Positions 1 through 7,770 of a DNA stretch of 36,010 nucleotides are shown piece after piece (position 1 is the stretch's first letter; each line of letters opens with the position of its first letter). This DNA comes from Bacteroidota bacterium (GTDB lineage: Bacteria > Bacteroidota > Bacteroidia > Bacteroidales > UBA1715): the NCBI GenBank assembly GCA_009786075.1, contig WQTX01000019.1, positions 1 through 36,010 on the forward strand, in the 5' to 3' direction. The position numbers and the translations under genes were made by a program. The notes under the pieces were generated by a model, which was not told the origin of the DNA, ran no database searches, and was given only the letters and a program-made list of their open reading frames with translations.

Positions 1-798
1 CAATCCCTGCCAAATCACACTATCGCAAATACGCGCCGAGGGTTTTTCTTCAAAAATTCCAAAAACCGTAGAGCCACTTCCGCTCATGGCGGCGTAGATT
101 GCGCCGGCGGCATACATATCATTTTTGAATTTTTCAATTGCAGGGTGTAATGCAAAAACCGATTGTTCAAAATCATTTTCTACCACTCCCTGCCAATTGC
201 GAGGATTGAAATTTATTTCTTGAAACAATGATTTTTCCCGTTTGTAAGGTTTTACGCCTGCGTATGCCTGTGCTGTGCTTACGTGAATTTGAGGATTTGC
301 CAACACAATATAATAACCGTTTAAATCAATTGAGGTAGGAGTAAAAATTTCACCGCGTCCGGCAACAAATTTCGGTTGATTTTGTATAAAAAACGGGCAA
401 TCGCTGCCAAGTTGCAAAGCCAATTCTTCTAATTTGGGGGTAGCAATATTCAAGTTAAAATACTCATTCAAAGCAGTAAGCACAAAAGCAGCATCGGCAG
501 AGCCCCCGCCCAAACCTGCGCCAAAAGGTATAACTTTGTGCAAATGAATACGCACCGGCGCAATGTTGTAATGTTCGTTCATCAATTGCCACGCTTTTAC
601 GCAAAGGTTTTTTTCCATAGGCGCATCAATGTGCAAACCGGTATTTTCAAATGTCAATTCTTTCGCTTCGCCTATTTCCAAACAATCGTACAGACCTTTT
701 ACGGGGTAAAACAATGATTCTAAATTGTGATAGCCGTCGGGGCGTTTTTCGGTAATTCGTAAACCTATATTTATTTTTGTGTTGGGGAAAGTGAGCAT
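1..798 (-). CDS. ispE: 4-(cytidine 5'-diphospho)-2-C-methyl-D-erythritol kinase, 3' end cut by window
   Basis: This is the GHMP-family kinase of the MEP (non-mevalonate) isoprenoid pathway. It phosphorylates CDP-methylerythritol with ATP in the cytoplasm. I translated the minus strand by hand from the ATG at 798. The protein opens MLTFPNTKINIGLRITEKRP, with the family's substrate-side Lys in KINIGL (about K8). The ATP-binding glycine-rich loop PFGAGLGGGSADAA lies at about residues 91-104, and the C-terminal GHMP motif AAMSGSGSTVFG is present near the window edge. The frame is open through base 1, giving 266 codons. Family members are about 270-290 residues, so only the last few residues are missing. 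A large imperfect inverted repeat separates it from the 4Fe-4S gene upstream, and I see no clear promoter box. Identification is firm from motifs and length. Confidence 0.95.
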   Translation of the reverse strand, partial: MLTFPNTKINIGLRITEKRPDGYHNLESLFYPVKGLYDCLEIGEAKELTFENTGLHIDAPMEKNLCVKAWQLMNEHYNIAPVRIHLHKVIPFGAGLGGGSADAAFVLTALNEYFNLNIATPKLEELALQLGSDCPFFIQNQPKFVAGRGEIFTPTSIDLNGYYIVLANPQIHVSTAQAYAGVKPYKREKSLFQEINFNPRNWQGVVENDFEQSVFALHPAIEKFKNDMYAAGAIYAAMSGSGSTVFGIFEEKPSARICDSVIWQGL

Positions 799-821
799 AA
801 TTTTAAGTTTTAAGTTTTTTT

Positions 822-939
822 AGAACACGGATGATGCGGATAACGCAGATTATCACGGATTTTTATTCGTCAATAATTCTATAAATTGCAAAAGTGTTTT
901 ATCTGTGTAAATCCGCGTCATCTGTGTTATCCGTGTTCT
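822..939. repeat. Imperfect inverted repeat filling the ispE upstream gap
   Basis: The left arm starts AGAACACGGATGATGCGG and the right arm, read on the minus strand, starts AGAACACGGATAACACAG. The arms stay similar for about 40 nt, with a loop of roughly 35 nt. It fills the space between ispE and the 4Fe-4S gene. The arm ends resemble those of the repeat at 34585-34667 (AGAACGCAAATGACGC), which suggests a dispersed family. It could act as a weak processing hairpin, but it has no T-run typical of a terminator. Confidence 0.7.
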
Positions 940-946
940 TTTAAAA

Positions 947-1603
947 TTAATTTCCAAACCGATAAGGGCACACCTTACGGCATAAAAAACAGTTTAATTC
1001 CCATGTGCGATTTACCATTTTCCAACAGTGCTTATTACATTCTTTTGCCCCGAATGAATCGGGATTTTCCAATGCTTTTGAAGGACACATTTCAACGCAT
1101 TTGTTGCAATTTTCACACATTGTGTAGTCTGCTTTTTCATCGGGTACAAGGTCTGCATCGGTAAGCACTGCGCTGAACCAAAGCAAATTGCCGTGTTCGG
1201 GATTTGTAAGCAAATAATTTCTGCCGATAACGCCAAGTCCTGCCAATTCTGCGGCGTGTTTCAAAGAGATATGTCCGAAGAATTTACCGTTCACATATTT
1301 ACCGGCTATGCCGCCTATTGCCTCTGTTTTATAACCTTTTGCTTTGATTTGTTTTGCCGTTTCTTTCGCCACAGCGTCCATTTTTTTCAACATTCCGTTG
1401 CGAATTTCCGTATATTCCGATAAATTTACAGATAAAGCTTCTTGCGGAAATGGCGTACCAAGAACAACAACAGAGAGGCAACCTTCAAGCCTGTCGGAAG
1501 GTTTAAATCCGTCGGGCGCAAGCGTGAAATCTTTGGCAGCGGCTATGCCTGCTACTGTTGCTCCTGCGTTTCGGGCGAGTTCTTTTACTGTTTCGGTGGT
1601 CAT
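947..1603 (-). CDS. 4Fe-4S double-cluster protein, COG1600/QueG-like
   Basis: A 218-residue predicted iron-sulfur protein. The C-terminal third holds a ferredoxin-type motif, CENCNKCVEMCPSKAL (Cx2Cx2Cx3C), followed by a second Cys set in CNKHCW and CFLCRKVCP, enough for two 4Fe-4S clusters. The N-terminal part contains a conserved-looking GKYVNGKFFGHISLKHAAE and GVIGRNYLLTNPEHG, as in proteins annotated epoxyqueuosine reductase-like. True QueG is about 310-380 residues, so this is a short relative and I do not claim queuosine activity. I start it at the ATG at 1603 (MTTETVKELARNAG). The upstream ATG at 1660 lies inside a dispersed repeat and would add 19 Lys-rich residues. It is probably a cytosolic redox protein with unknown substrate. 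Confidence 0.8.
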   Translation of the reverse strand: MTTETVKELARNAGATVAGIAAAKDFTLAPDGFKPSDRLEGCLSVVVLGTPFPQEALSVNLSEYTEIRNGMLKKMDAVAKETAKQIKAKGYKTEAIGGIAGKYVNGKFFGHISLKHAAELAGLGVIGRNYLLTNPEHGNLLWFSAVLTDADLVPDEKADYTMCENCNKCVEMCPSKALENPDSFGAKECNKHCWKMVNRTWELNCFLCRKVCPYRFGN

Positions 1604-1655
1604 TTTTATTTTTTTTAGTCCTTTAATTTTCGAGGGATTTTCTTTTTTCTGTATC

Positions 1656-1684
1656 GGCACAAGTTACAAACTTGCGCCAGACGG
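1656..1684. repeat. Dispersed 29-bp palindromic repeat, copy A
   Basis: The unit begins GGCACAAGTTACAAACTTG and ends CGCCAGACGG. Its core is a hairpin (CAAGTT, then AACTTG). It matches 28 of 29 positions of the unit at 27684-27712, and a degenerate relative lies at 26871-26896. It sits just upstream of the 4Fe-4S gene. Its REP-like size, symmetry and intergenic position suggest a dispersed palindromic repeat family. Confidence 0.8.
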
Positions 1685-1774
1685 GGATATACAATAAATC
1701 TAAATAATCAAGATATATTTTAATTATTTGTTGTTAAATATTGTGTGCCATTTTTTTACTCCGAGAAGCTGCAT

Positions 1775-2464
1775 TTATGGGTTGAACCTATCTACTTTTG
1801 TTATATTTAATCTGAATGGCGTGTAAATATAAGGTGTTGCCTCTAAAAAACCACCTACTAAAAAATTTAATTTTTCTTCTGCCGTTCCTACAAGAGTACA
1901 ATAGATTGTATGCTCTCCCTCGTATCCATGTACAAGTTTATATGCGTCCCCTATTTTATCAATATTTTTTTTCAAAAATTCTCGCTTTGATTTAGAACAT
2001 TCATAAATAAAAAGGTTGCATCCTGTTGCAAAATAAATATCAATTTCTCCATCTTTCAACGTCATATCTGCAAATTGAAGTTTTGGAAAATTTTCTTGTA
2101 TATTTAAACTATCCACACTTTTTTTTCCTGTCCCATTTCTGCGCCCTCTGTCAAGTTTATAAATAGTAAGTGTTTTTGAAACATTCCAATCGGGAACAAT
2201 AAACATTATGTAATCGTAGTCAAGATAAAGTTTAAACAATAAATCTTGTGGAATTTCATTTGTTACGCTGGTATTGAAAAAAACAATAGGAACTTTTATA
2301 TCCGAAGGAATTGACACATCAATAAGCATTCTTGTTCCAAGTTTTGTAATATTTTTATCTTCGATTTTTATAACATTCATAAAAACCGTATCAGAAATAT
2401 TTTGCGCAGAACAAATAAATATTCCGCAAAAAAGAGACAATAGTATTATTGAAACTCGTTTCAT
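1775..2464 (-). CDS. Secreted hypothetical protein
   Basis: A 229-residue protein I do not recognise. It starts with a clear signal peptide, MKRVSIILLSLFCGIFICSA, with likely cleavage before QNIS, so it should be exported to the periplasm or outer envelope. The mature part mixes hydrophobic and aromatic strand-like segments (DYDYIMFIVPDW, GEIDIYFATGC) and ends in a strand-like VGGFLEATPYIYTPF. It contains only two Cys in the mature chain and no lipobox. The gene starts 27 nt after the dnaX stop codon, with no TAnnTTTG box in the gap, so it is probably cotranscribed with dnaX. No function is proposed. Confidence 0.75.
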   Translation of the reverse strand: MKRVSIILLSLFCGIFICSAQNISDTVFMNVIKIEDKNITKLGTRMLIDVSIPSDIKVPIVFFNTSVTNEIPQDLLFKLYLDYDYIMFIVPDWNVSKTLTIYKLDRGRRNGTGKKSVDSLNIQENFPKLQFADMTLKDGEIDIYFATGCNLFIYECSKSKREFLKKNIDKIGDAYKLVHGYEGEHTIYCTLVGTAEEKLNFLVGGFLEATPYIYTPFRLNITKVDRFNP

Positions 2465-2491
2465 TATTTGATTTTTTCTTTGTATTTTATT

Positions 2492-4204
2492 TCACAACTC
2501 CAACCCCAATTTCTCCCTCAAACTCTCCACCGCCGGATTTTTTTGCGCCAAATAATCAAAACTTTCATGTGCGCCATATATTTTTTTCTCAACAACCACT
2601 TCGGGAACAGAAATTTGCAGCGAAAATGTAACGCCTAATTTTTCTCTAAAAAAGCGAATAATTGCAGGCTGAATTTTTTGCTCAAATGGTGTTTGCTGCG
2701 ATTGTGCTTGCAACACACATTGTAATTCGTTGGCAGTGAGCAAGGTAAGTGTAACATTGTTTGCAATAACTTGCAATTGCATATCGCCGGCAAATTGCTG
2801 TTTACATTCAGCCCATACCGTATCAATATCTGCTTGATTTATTGTGCGTTGCGGTTGAGGTGTGGGTTGAGGTGCGGGTTGCGGTATGGGTTGCGGTGCA
2901 GGTTCGGGAGTAATTGCCGGTTGCGGCGCAGTTTTTTCGTAAACCGCCGCAGGTTCGGCAACTGCGCTAACTGTCTGCGCAACTTCCCGTTGCAAATCTT
3001 TGAACGATTTAGTGGTGGTTTGGTATTTTTGTGCCGCCGCTGTTGTATTTTGTTGCGGTGTTGGCGCAGTTTGTGCGCTTACTTGCGCCGTTTCTACGTC
3101 AGGGCTTTTTTTTTTAAATATGTTGCTGATGTGCAACAACGCTAATTCTACGTGCAGACGTTTATTATTCGATTGTTTGTATTTTTCGTCGAACCGGCTT
3201 GCAAAATCCATTGCTTTGTACAAAAAATCAACCGTACAATTTTGCGCTTGCTGCAAATACCGTTCTCGAATAGCATCGCCCACTTCGAGCAACTGCACGG
3301 TTTGCGGGTCTTTGCTCACAAGCACATTGCGGAAATGCGCCGTCAAACCCGAAAGAAAATTATTTCCCTCAAAACCTTTATCTAAAATTTGGTCGTAAAT
3401 AAGCAATGCCTCAACGTAATTTTCGTTCAAACAACTATCGGTAAGTTTGAAAAAATACTCATAATCAAGCACATTCAAATTTTCAATAGTGCTTTGATAG
3501 GTTATATTCCGGTTTGAAAAACTTGCAACCTGGTCGAAAATTGAAAGCGCATCGCGCAAACCGCCGTCAGCTTTGAGCGCAATTACGTTCAATGCCTCAC
3601 GTTCGGCAGGAATATTTTCTTGCGATGCAACCGAAGCCAAATGCTCAACCATATCTTCAACCCGTATGCGCTGAAAATCAAATATTTGGCAGCGCGATAA
3701 AATTGTAGGTAGAATTTTATGTTTTTCGGTGGTAGCCAATATAAAAATTGCGTGTTTCGGCGGCTCTTCCAAAGTTTTTAGAAAAGCGTTGAATGCCGCC
3801 GTTGAAAGCATGTGCACCTCGTCGATTATATAAATGCTGTATTTGCCGATTTGCGGCGATATGCGTACTTGGTCTATCAGCGTGCGAATGTCTTCCACCG
3901 AGTTGTTCGACGCCGCATCTAATTCATGAATATTGAACGATGCCGATTCGTTGAACGACCGGCACGATTCACATTTGTCGCACGCCTCAACCTCGGGCGA
4001 AAGGTTCATACAATTGATAGTTTTTGCAAAAATCCGTGCGCAAGTGGTTTTTCCCACTCCTCGCGGACCGCAAAATAAATACGCCTGCCCCAAATATTTG
4101 TTGGCAATGGAATTTTTAAGCGTCTGTGTAATAGAATTTTGCCCCACCACCGAAGCAAAGGTAACGGGACGATATTTTCGAGCTGATACTATAAAATTTT
4201 CCAT
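2492..4204 (-). CDS. dnaX: DNA polymerase III subunit gamma/tau
   Basis: Clamp-loader ATPase of the replisome, 570 residues. Seen in order: Walker A GPRGVGKT (about 46-53), zinc-binding Cys residues at about 65, 75, 78 and 81 (ACDKCESC), Walker B/DEVH at about 128-131, and the SRC arginine-finger motif at about 170-172. After domain III comes a Pro/Gln-rich linker of PQPx repeats (about 430-455) and a tau-like C-terminal domain. The start is set at 4204 (MENFIVSARKYRP). An in-frame ATG at 4228 is rejected because it lies upstream of the promoter -7 box, so it would not be transcribed. At codons 364-367 the coding strand has ten consecutive A, and both alternative frames stop within four codons, a probable slippage site for making gamma. 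A secreted hypothetical follows 27 nt downstream. Confidence 0.96.
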   Translation of the reverse strand: MENFIVSARKYRPVTFASVVGQNSITQTLKNSIANKYLGQAYLFCGPRGVGKTTCARIFAKTINCMNLSPEVEACDKCESCRSFNESASFNIHELDAASNNSVEDIRTLIDQVRISPQIGKYSIYIIDEVHMLSTAAFNAFLKTLEEPPKHAIFILATTEKHKILPTILSRCQIFDFQRIRVEDMVEHLASVASQENIPAEREALNVIALKADGGLRDALSIFDQVASFSNRNITYQSTIENLNVLDYEYFFKLTDSCLNENYVEALLIYDQILDKGFEGNNFLSGLTAHFRNVLVSKDPQTVQLLEVGDAIRERYLQQAQNCTVDFLYKAMDFASRFDEKYKQSNNKRLHVELALLHISNIFKKKSPDVETAQVSAQTAPTPQQNTTAAAQKYQTTTKSFKDLQREVAQTVSAVAEPAAVYEKTAPQPAITPEPAPQPIPQPAPQPTPQPQRTINQADIDTVWAECKQQFAGDMQLQVIANNVTLTLLTANELQCVLQAQSQQTPFEQKIQPAIIRFFREKLGVTFSLQISVPEVVVEKKIYGAHESFDYLAQKNPAVESLREKLGLEL

Positions 4205-4212
4205 AACGAGGG

Positions 4213-4242
4213 CAAAGGTACGAAACAATTAATAATTGACAA
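4213..4242 (-). promoter_or_regulatory. dnaX promoter, Bacteroidetes type
   Basis: Read on the minus strand, TACCTTTG (4220-4213) fits the Bacteroidetes -7 consensus TAnnTTTG. A TTG at 4242-4240 lies 19 nt further upstream as the -33 element. It belongs to a heptad AATTGAC repeat. The -7 box ends only 8 nt from the dnaX ATG, implying a very short leader, and this decides the start codon. Confidence 0.7.
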
Positions 4243-4314
4243 TTGACAATTGATAATTATTTTTTAACATTCGTAATTACGTAATTCACGTAATGCATAA
4301 TCGAAAATTATTGT

Positions 4315-4322
4315 TATTTTTG
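4315..4322 (+). promoter_or_regulatory. -7 box upstream of the MNT gene and iorA
   Basis: TATTTTTG matches TAnnTTTG, 22 nt before the ATG of the nucleotidyltransferase gene. No clear -33 TTTG is visible at the usual distance. It probably drives the three-gene run 4345-6345, since gaps inside that run are only 24 and 9 nt. Confidence 0.5.
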
Positions 4323-4344
4323 CAATGCTTATAAATGAATTTTT

Positions 4345-4659
4345 ATGAATCAACAAATTTTCAAAGAAATACAAGCATTGAAACGCCAAATATTGCCCAA
4401 CGAGAAGGTAATTCTTTTTGGTTCGCAGGCGCGTGGCGATGCTCGACCGGATTCCGATTGGGATTTGTTGGTGTTGTTGAATAAGGAAGGTAAGCAGAAT
4501 TTTGATGATTTTGGTAATTATGCTTTTCCGTTTGAGGAAATAGGATGGGATTACGGCGTAGCAATAAATCCTCTTTTATATACGCAAGAAGAGTGGGACA
4601 GAGGGAAATTTTTCCCTTTTTATAAAAATGTAATGCAAGAGGGAATTTTGATTAACTAA
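4345..4659 (+). CDS. MNT-type nucleotidyltransferase domain protein, orphan
   Basis: A 104-residue minimal nucleotidyltransferase of the Pol-beta superfamily. The signature GSQARGDARPDSDWDLLVLL (about residues 27-46) carries the GS and DxD metal-binding elements, and a third acidic residue is likely in GWDYGV (about 73). In known HEPN/MNT toxin-antitoxin modules such a protein AMPylates and neutralises a HEPN RNase toxin. No HEPN gene is adjacent here: the next ORF has only 22 codons and iorA follows. It may be a solitary antitoxin relic or have an unrelated partner elsewhere. Short spacing suggests cotranscription with iorA. Confidence 0.85.
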   Translation: MNQQIFKEIQALKRQILPNEKVILFGSQARGDARPDSDWDLLVLLNKEGKQNFDDFGNYAFPFEEIGWDYGVAINPLLYTQEEWDRGKFFPFYKNVMQEGILIN

Positions 4660-4683
4660 TAAAAGAAATTAAAAGAAGACATT

Positions 4684-4752
4684 ATGCCACTTCTTGAACC
4701 CGCAAAACAATTCATAGAAACAATAGAACAATTAATAAACGAAAAAATATAA
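4684..4752 (+). CDS. Possible 22-residue peptide between MNT gene and iorA
   Basis: ATG at 4684 opens MPLLEPAKQFIETIEQLINE and ends KI before TAA. It fits exactly between its neighbours, with 24 nt upstream and 9 nt downstream. The predicted peptide is amphipathic and helical (FIETIEQLI). It occupies the position where a HEPN toxin gene would be expected, but it is too short to be one and I see no HEPN Rx4-6H motif. It may be a real small protein, a remnant, or chance. Confidence 0.35.
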   Translation: MPLLEPAKQFIETIEQLINEKI

Positions 4753-4761
4753 AACAAAATA

Positions 4762-6345
4762 ATGAAAGAAAATCTTCTTCTTGGCGCCGAAGCCATTGCC
4801 TTGGCAGCTATTGATGCCGGAATTTCGGGCGCGTATGCCTATCCGGGCACGCCTTCTACCGAAATTACCACCTTTGTTCAAAAATCGAAAATTGCACGCG
4901 AACGCGGCGTTCATTGTACGTGGGCGGCAAATGAAAAAACTGCTTATGAGGCTGCGCTTGGTATGTCGTTTGCCGGCAAACGCAGTATTGTGTGTATGAA
5001 ACACGTAGGCTTAAACGTTGCCGCCGACCCCTTTATGAATTCCGCGCTTACCGGCGTGCGTGGCGGTTTGGCTCTCGTTGTTGCCGACGACCCTTCGATG
5101 CACTCTTCTCAAAATGAGCAAGATAGTCGTGTGTTTGGAAAATTTGCACTATTGCCCGTGATTGAGCCTTCTACGCAACAAGAAGCGTACGATGCCGTAC
5201 ATTATGCGCTCGATATGTCCGAAGAATTGGAATTGCCGGTTATTATTCGTATTTCAACTCGAATTTCGCACTCACGTGCTGCAATTGTGCAACAAACAAT
5301 GCGTGCCGAAAATAAACTTAACCCCGATACCGATAAAAGCAAATGGATTTTGATGCCTGCTTTTGCCCGCCGCCGTTACGCTCACTTGCTTTCGTTGCAA
5401 CCGGAATTAGAACAGCGTTCGGTTAATTCGCCATTCAATGTGGAACAACGAGTAAATTCTACGCAAGGCGTTATAGCGTTTGGCTTGGCATATAATTATG
5501 TTATGGAAGTGGTGCAGGCAAACAATTTGAATGTGTCGGTGCTAAAAATTTCGCAATACCCCTTGCCCGAACAGCAAGTAAAAGATTTTTGCGATGCGCA
5601 CGAAAGTATTATCGTTGCCGAAGAAGGCTACCCTGTGTATGAAGAATTGTTGCGAGGATTTTTCAACAATCCAAAAATAAAAGGTCGTATGGACGGCACT
5701 TTGCCACGCACCGGCGAACTTAATCCTGACCACGTTGCCAAAGCATTTGGCATAGCTTCGGCGCAAACCTTACACGTACCTGCGCTGGTGGTTAATCGTC
5801 CGCCGGAACTGTGTAAAGGCTGCGGTCATCGTGATTTATTTGAGGCGCTCAATGCTGTGATGCAGGATTATGAAAACAAACAAGTTTTTGCCGATATAGG
5901 TTGTTATACTTTGGGCGCACTTCCGCCATTTACGGCAATTAACACTTGTGTAGATATGGGTGCCGGCATAACTATGGCAAAAGGCGCTGCCGATGCAGGA
6001 ATGCACCCTGCGGTAGGACTTGTGGGCGATTCCACTTTTACCCATTCGGGAATAACCGGTTTGCTCGATGCCGTGAATGACAATTCGCACGTTACCTTTA
6101 TTATTTCCGACAATTCCACAACGGCTATGACCGGTGGTCAGGATTCGGCAGGAACGGGCAGATTGATACAAATTTGCGAAGGCGTGGGCGTTGCCCCCGA
6201 ACATATTCGCACTTTTGTGCCTATTAAAAATAAACTTGCTGAAAATATCAAAATTTTGCGAGAAGAAATCGACTATAAAGGCGTTTCGGTAGTGATAGCG
6301 CAACGGGAATGTGTGCAGGTGGCTATACGGAATAGGAAGAAATAG
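4762..6345 (+). CDS. iorA: Indolepyruvate:ferredoxin oxidoreductase alpha subunit
   Basis: A thiamine-diphosphate enzyme subunit that oxidatively decarboxylates aryl pyruvates from aromatic amino-acid breakdown to aryl-acyl-CoA, reducing ferredoxin; 527 residues. Visible: the N-terminal GAEAIALAAIDAG and YPGTPSTEI of the pyrimidine-binding domain, KHVGLNVAADPFMNSAL, the CKGCGHRD motif (about 351-358) and the TPP-binding GDSTFTHSG followed by DAVNDNS and NSTTAMTGGQ (about 420-455). Many IorA proteins end in a two-cluster ferredoxin domain of about 70-90 residues; here the protein ends at QVAIRNRKK with no CxxC cluster motif, a shorter form. The beta subunit gene iorB, usually adjacent, is absent from this window. 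The stop codon lies inside the shared terminator stem. Confidence 0.92.
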   Translation: MKENLLLGAEAIALAAIDAGISGAYAYPGTPSTEITTFVQKSKIARERGVHCTWAANEKTAYEAALGMSFAGKRSIVCMKHVGLNVAADPFMNSALTGVRGGLALVVADDPSMHSSQNEQDSRVFGKFALLPVIEPSTQQEAYDAVHYALDMSEELELPVIIRISTRISHSRAAIVQQTMRAENKLNPDTDKSKWILMPAFARRRYAHLLSLQPELEQRSVNSPFNVEQRVNSTQGVIAFGLAYNYVMEVVQANNLNVSVLKISQYPLPEQQVKDFCDAHESIIVAEEGYPVYEELLRGFFNNPKIKGRMDGTLPRTGELNPDHVAKAFGIASAQTLHVPALVVNRPPELCKGCGHRDLFEALNAVMQDYENKQVFADIGCYTLGALPPFTAINTCVDMGAGITMAKGAADAGMHPAVGLVGDSTFTHSGITGLLDAVNDNSHVTFIISDNSTTAMTGGQDSAGTGRLIQICEGVGVAPEHIRTFVPIKNKLAENIKILREEIDYKGVSVVIAQRECVQVAIRNRKK

Positions 6346-6388
6346 ATAAAAAAAAGGCGGAAATTTAATTTCCGCCTTTTTTTTATCT
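6344..6388. terminator. Bidirectional rho-independent terminator, iorA/serC
   Basis: A perfect 20-bp stem: AGATAAAAAAAAGGCGGAAA at 6344-6363, 5-nt loop, and its exact complement at 6369-6388. A-rich and T-rich flanks are part of the stem, so U-tracts follow the GC core in both directions. It begins in the iorA stop codon and ends 1 nt before the serC stop. Confidence 0.95.
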
Positions 6389-6389
6389 A

Positions 6390-7466
6390 TTAAATATGTC
6401 GTTTTTCAAAATCCTGCATTGCAGTAATCAACGCTTGCACACTTTCTTCGCGCTGTGCGTTGTACACCGATGCCCGGAAACCACCAACAGAACGGTGTCC
6501 TTTAATACCAAGAATATTGCGGGCTTGTGCGAAATCGTTGAACAACGATTCTTTATCTTTAAATTCTTCGTTCATCACAAAGCAAATATTCATATTCGAG
6601 CGGTCTTCAATTGCTGCCGTACCTTTAAACAGTTTGTTGCGGTCGATTTCATCGTACAACATTTGTGCTTTTGCATTTGCGCGCTGGTGCATAACCTCTA
6701 TACCGCCCAATTGACGGTAACGTTCCAAAGTTTTCAAACAAGTGTAAACAGCCAAAGTAGGAGGGGTGTTGTACATTGAACCTTGTTCGATATGTGTTTG
6801 ATATTTTAAAATTTTAGGAATGCAGCGGTTCACTTTTCCTAACACGTCATTGCGCACAATTACTACGGTTGCTCCGGCTGCGCCAACATTTTTTTGCGCT
6901 CCGGCATAAATAAGCGCATATTTTGAAACATCTACGGGGCGGCTAAATAAGTCCGACGACATATCGGAAACCAACAACGCCGGTACATTTGGGTCGCTTT
7001 TGTATTGTGTTCCGTAAATAGTATTGTTCGATGTTATATGTACATAACTTGTTGCAGGGTCAACTTGGCTTTCCCAACCTCTGGGAATATATGAAAAGTT
7101 TTTATCTTTCGAAGATGCCAATTCTACTATTTCGCCAAAACATTTTCCCTCGTTGATTGCGCTCGTAGCCCACACGCCGGTGTTGATGTAGGTTGCCGAT
7201 TTGTCCAATAAATTATAGGGAACCATGCAAAATTGCAAACTTGCGCCGCCTTGCAAAAACAGTACCGAATACCCTTCGGGAACGTTCAATAATTCTTTTA
7301 CCAATTCCGAAGCGCTGTCCATTACATCTTGAAATTCGGGTGTACGGTGCGAAATACTCAATAGTGAAATGCCTGTCCCCGCAAAATCTTGGATTGCCTC
7401 AGCAGTTGTTTTTAACGCAAAATCGCTCAATCGTGAAGGACCTGCATAAAAATTATGTTTTTTCAT
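6390..7466 (-). CDS. serC: Phosphoserine aminotransferase
   Basis: A PLP-dependent class V aminotransferase, 358 residues, the normal length. It converts 3-phosphohydroxypyruvate and glutamate to phosphoserine in serine synthesis, and often also serves pyridoxal phosphate synthesis. It begins with the family hallmark [11 protein letters not shown], then SHRTPEFQ (about 40-46) and [11 protein letters not shown] (about 69-79). The PLP Schiff-base lysine is K192 in [13 protein letters not shown]-terminal [15 protein letters not shown] is also standard. In many Bacteroidetes serC is next to serA and a DUF1015 gene; here a DUF1015 gene is about 27 kb away, so the cluster is not kept in this window. 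No strong -7 box was found in the upstream AT-rich gap. Confidence 0.97.
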   Translation of the reverse strand: MKKHNFYAGPSRLSDFALKTTAEAIQDFAGTGISLLSISHRTPEFQDVMDSASELVKELLNVPEGYSVLFLQGGASLQFCMVPYNLLDKSATYINTGVWATSAINEGKCFGEIVELASSKDKNFSYIPRGWESQVDPATSYVHITSNNTIYGTQYKSDPNVPALLVSDMSSDLFSRPVDVSKYALIYAGAQKNVGAAGATVVIVRNDVLGKVNRCIPKILKYQTHIEQGSMYNTPPTLAVYTCLKTLERYRQLGGIEVMHQRANAKAQMLYDEIDRNKLFKGTAAIEDRSNMNICFVMNEEFKDKESLFNDFAQARNILGIKGHRSVGGFRASVYNAQREESVQALITAMQDFEKRHI

Positions 7467-7743
7467 ATACTATATTTTATATGTTTTAGTAAAAAATTTA
7501 GGATTACAAAACAAAACAAATTATTGTAATATTCCTATCTTTATTTTCACTATTTTTTGCTTTTTATTAAAAAGATATTAACTTTTTTAGGAGACGAGGT
7601 AACAAGGTTTTAGGGAACGAGGAAATGAAAAACAAAAAAACACTATAATTGTATTGCGAATGTTTTTTATACTCGAAAAGCCTGCATACCCACATTTTAA
7701 AAAAATATTCATTGCTCATCGTTCATTATTCATTGATTTTTTG

Positions 7744-7751
7744 TATCTTTG
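7744..7751 (+). promoter_or_regulatory. -7 box of the SNF2 helicase gene
   Basis: TATCTTTG fits TAnnTTTG and lies 19 nt before the ATG at 7771. It also argues against an upstream in-frame ATG at 7654, which would lie ahead of the transcription start. Confidence 0.65.
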
Positions 7752-7770
7752 TGCTAATTTTTACAAAATT

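Noticed and set aside
4129-4228. Extended N-terminus of DnaX from the ATG at 4228
   Set aside because: The added residues MFRTFALV are encoded by the promoter -7 box region and are not typical of DnaX, which normally starts close to the VxARKYRP motif.
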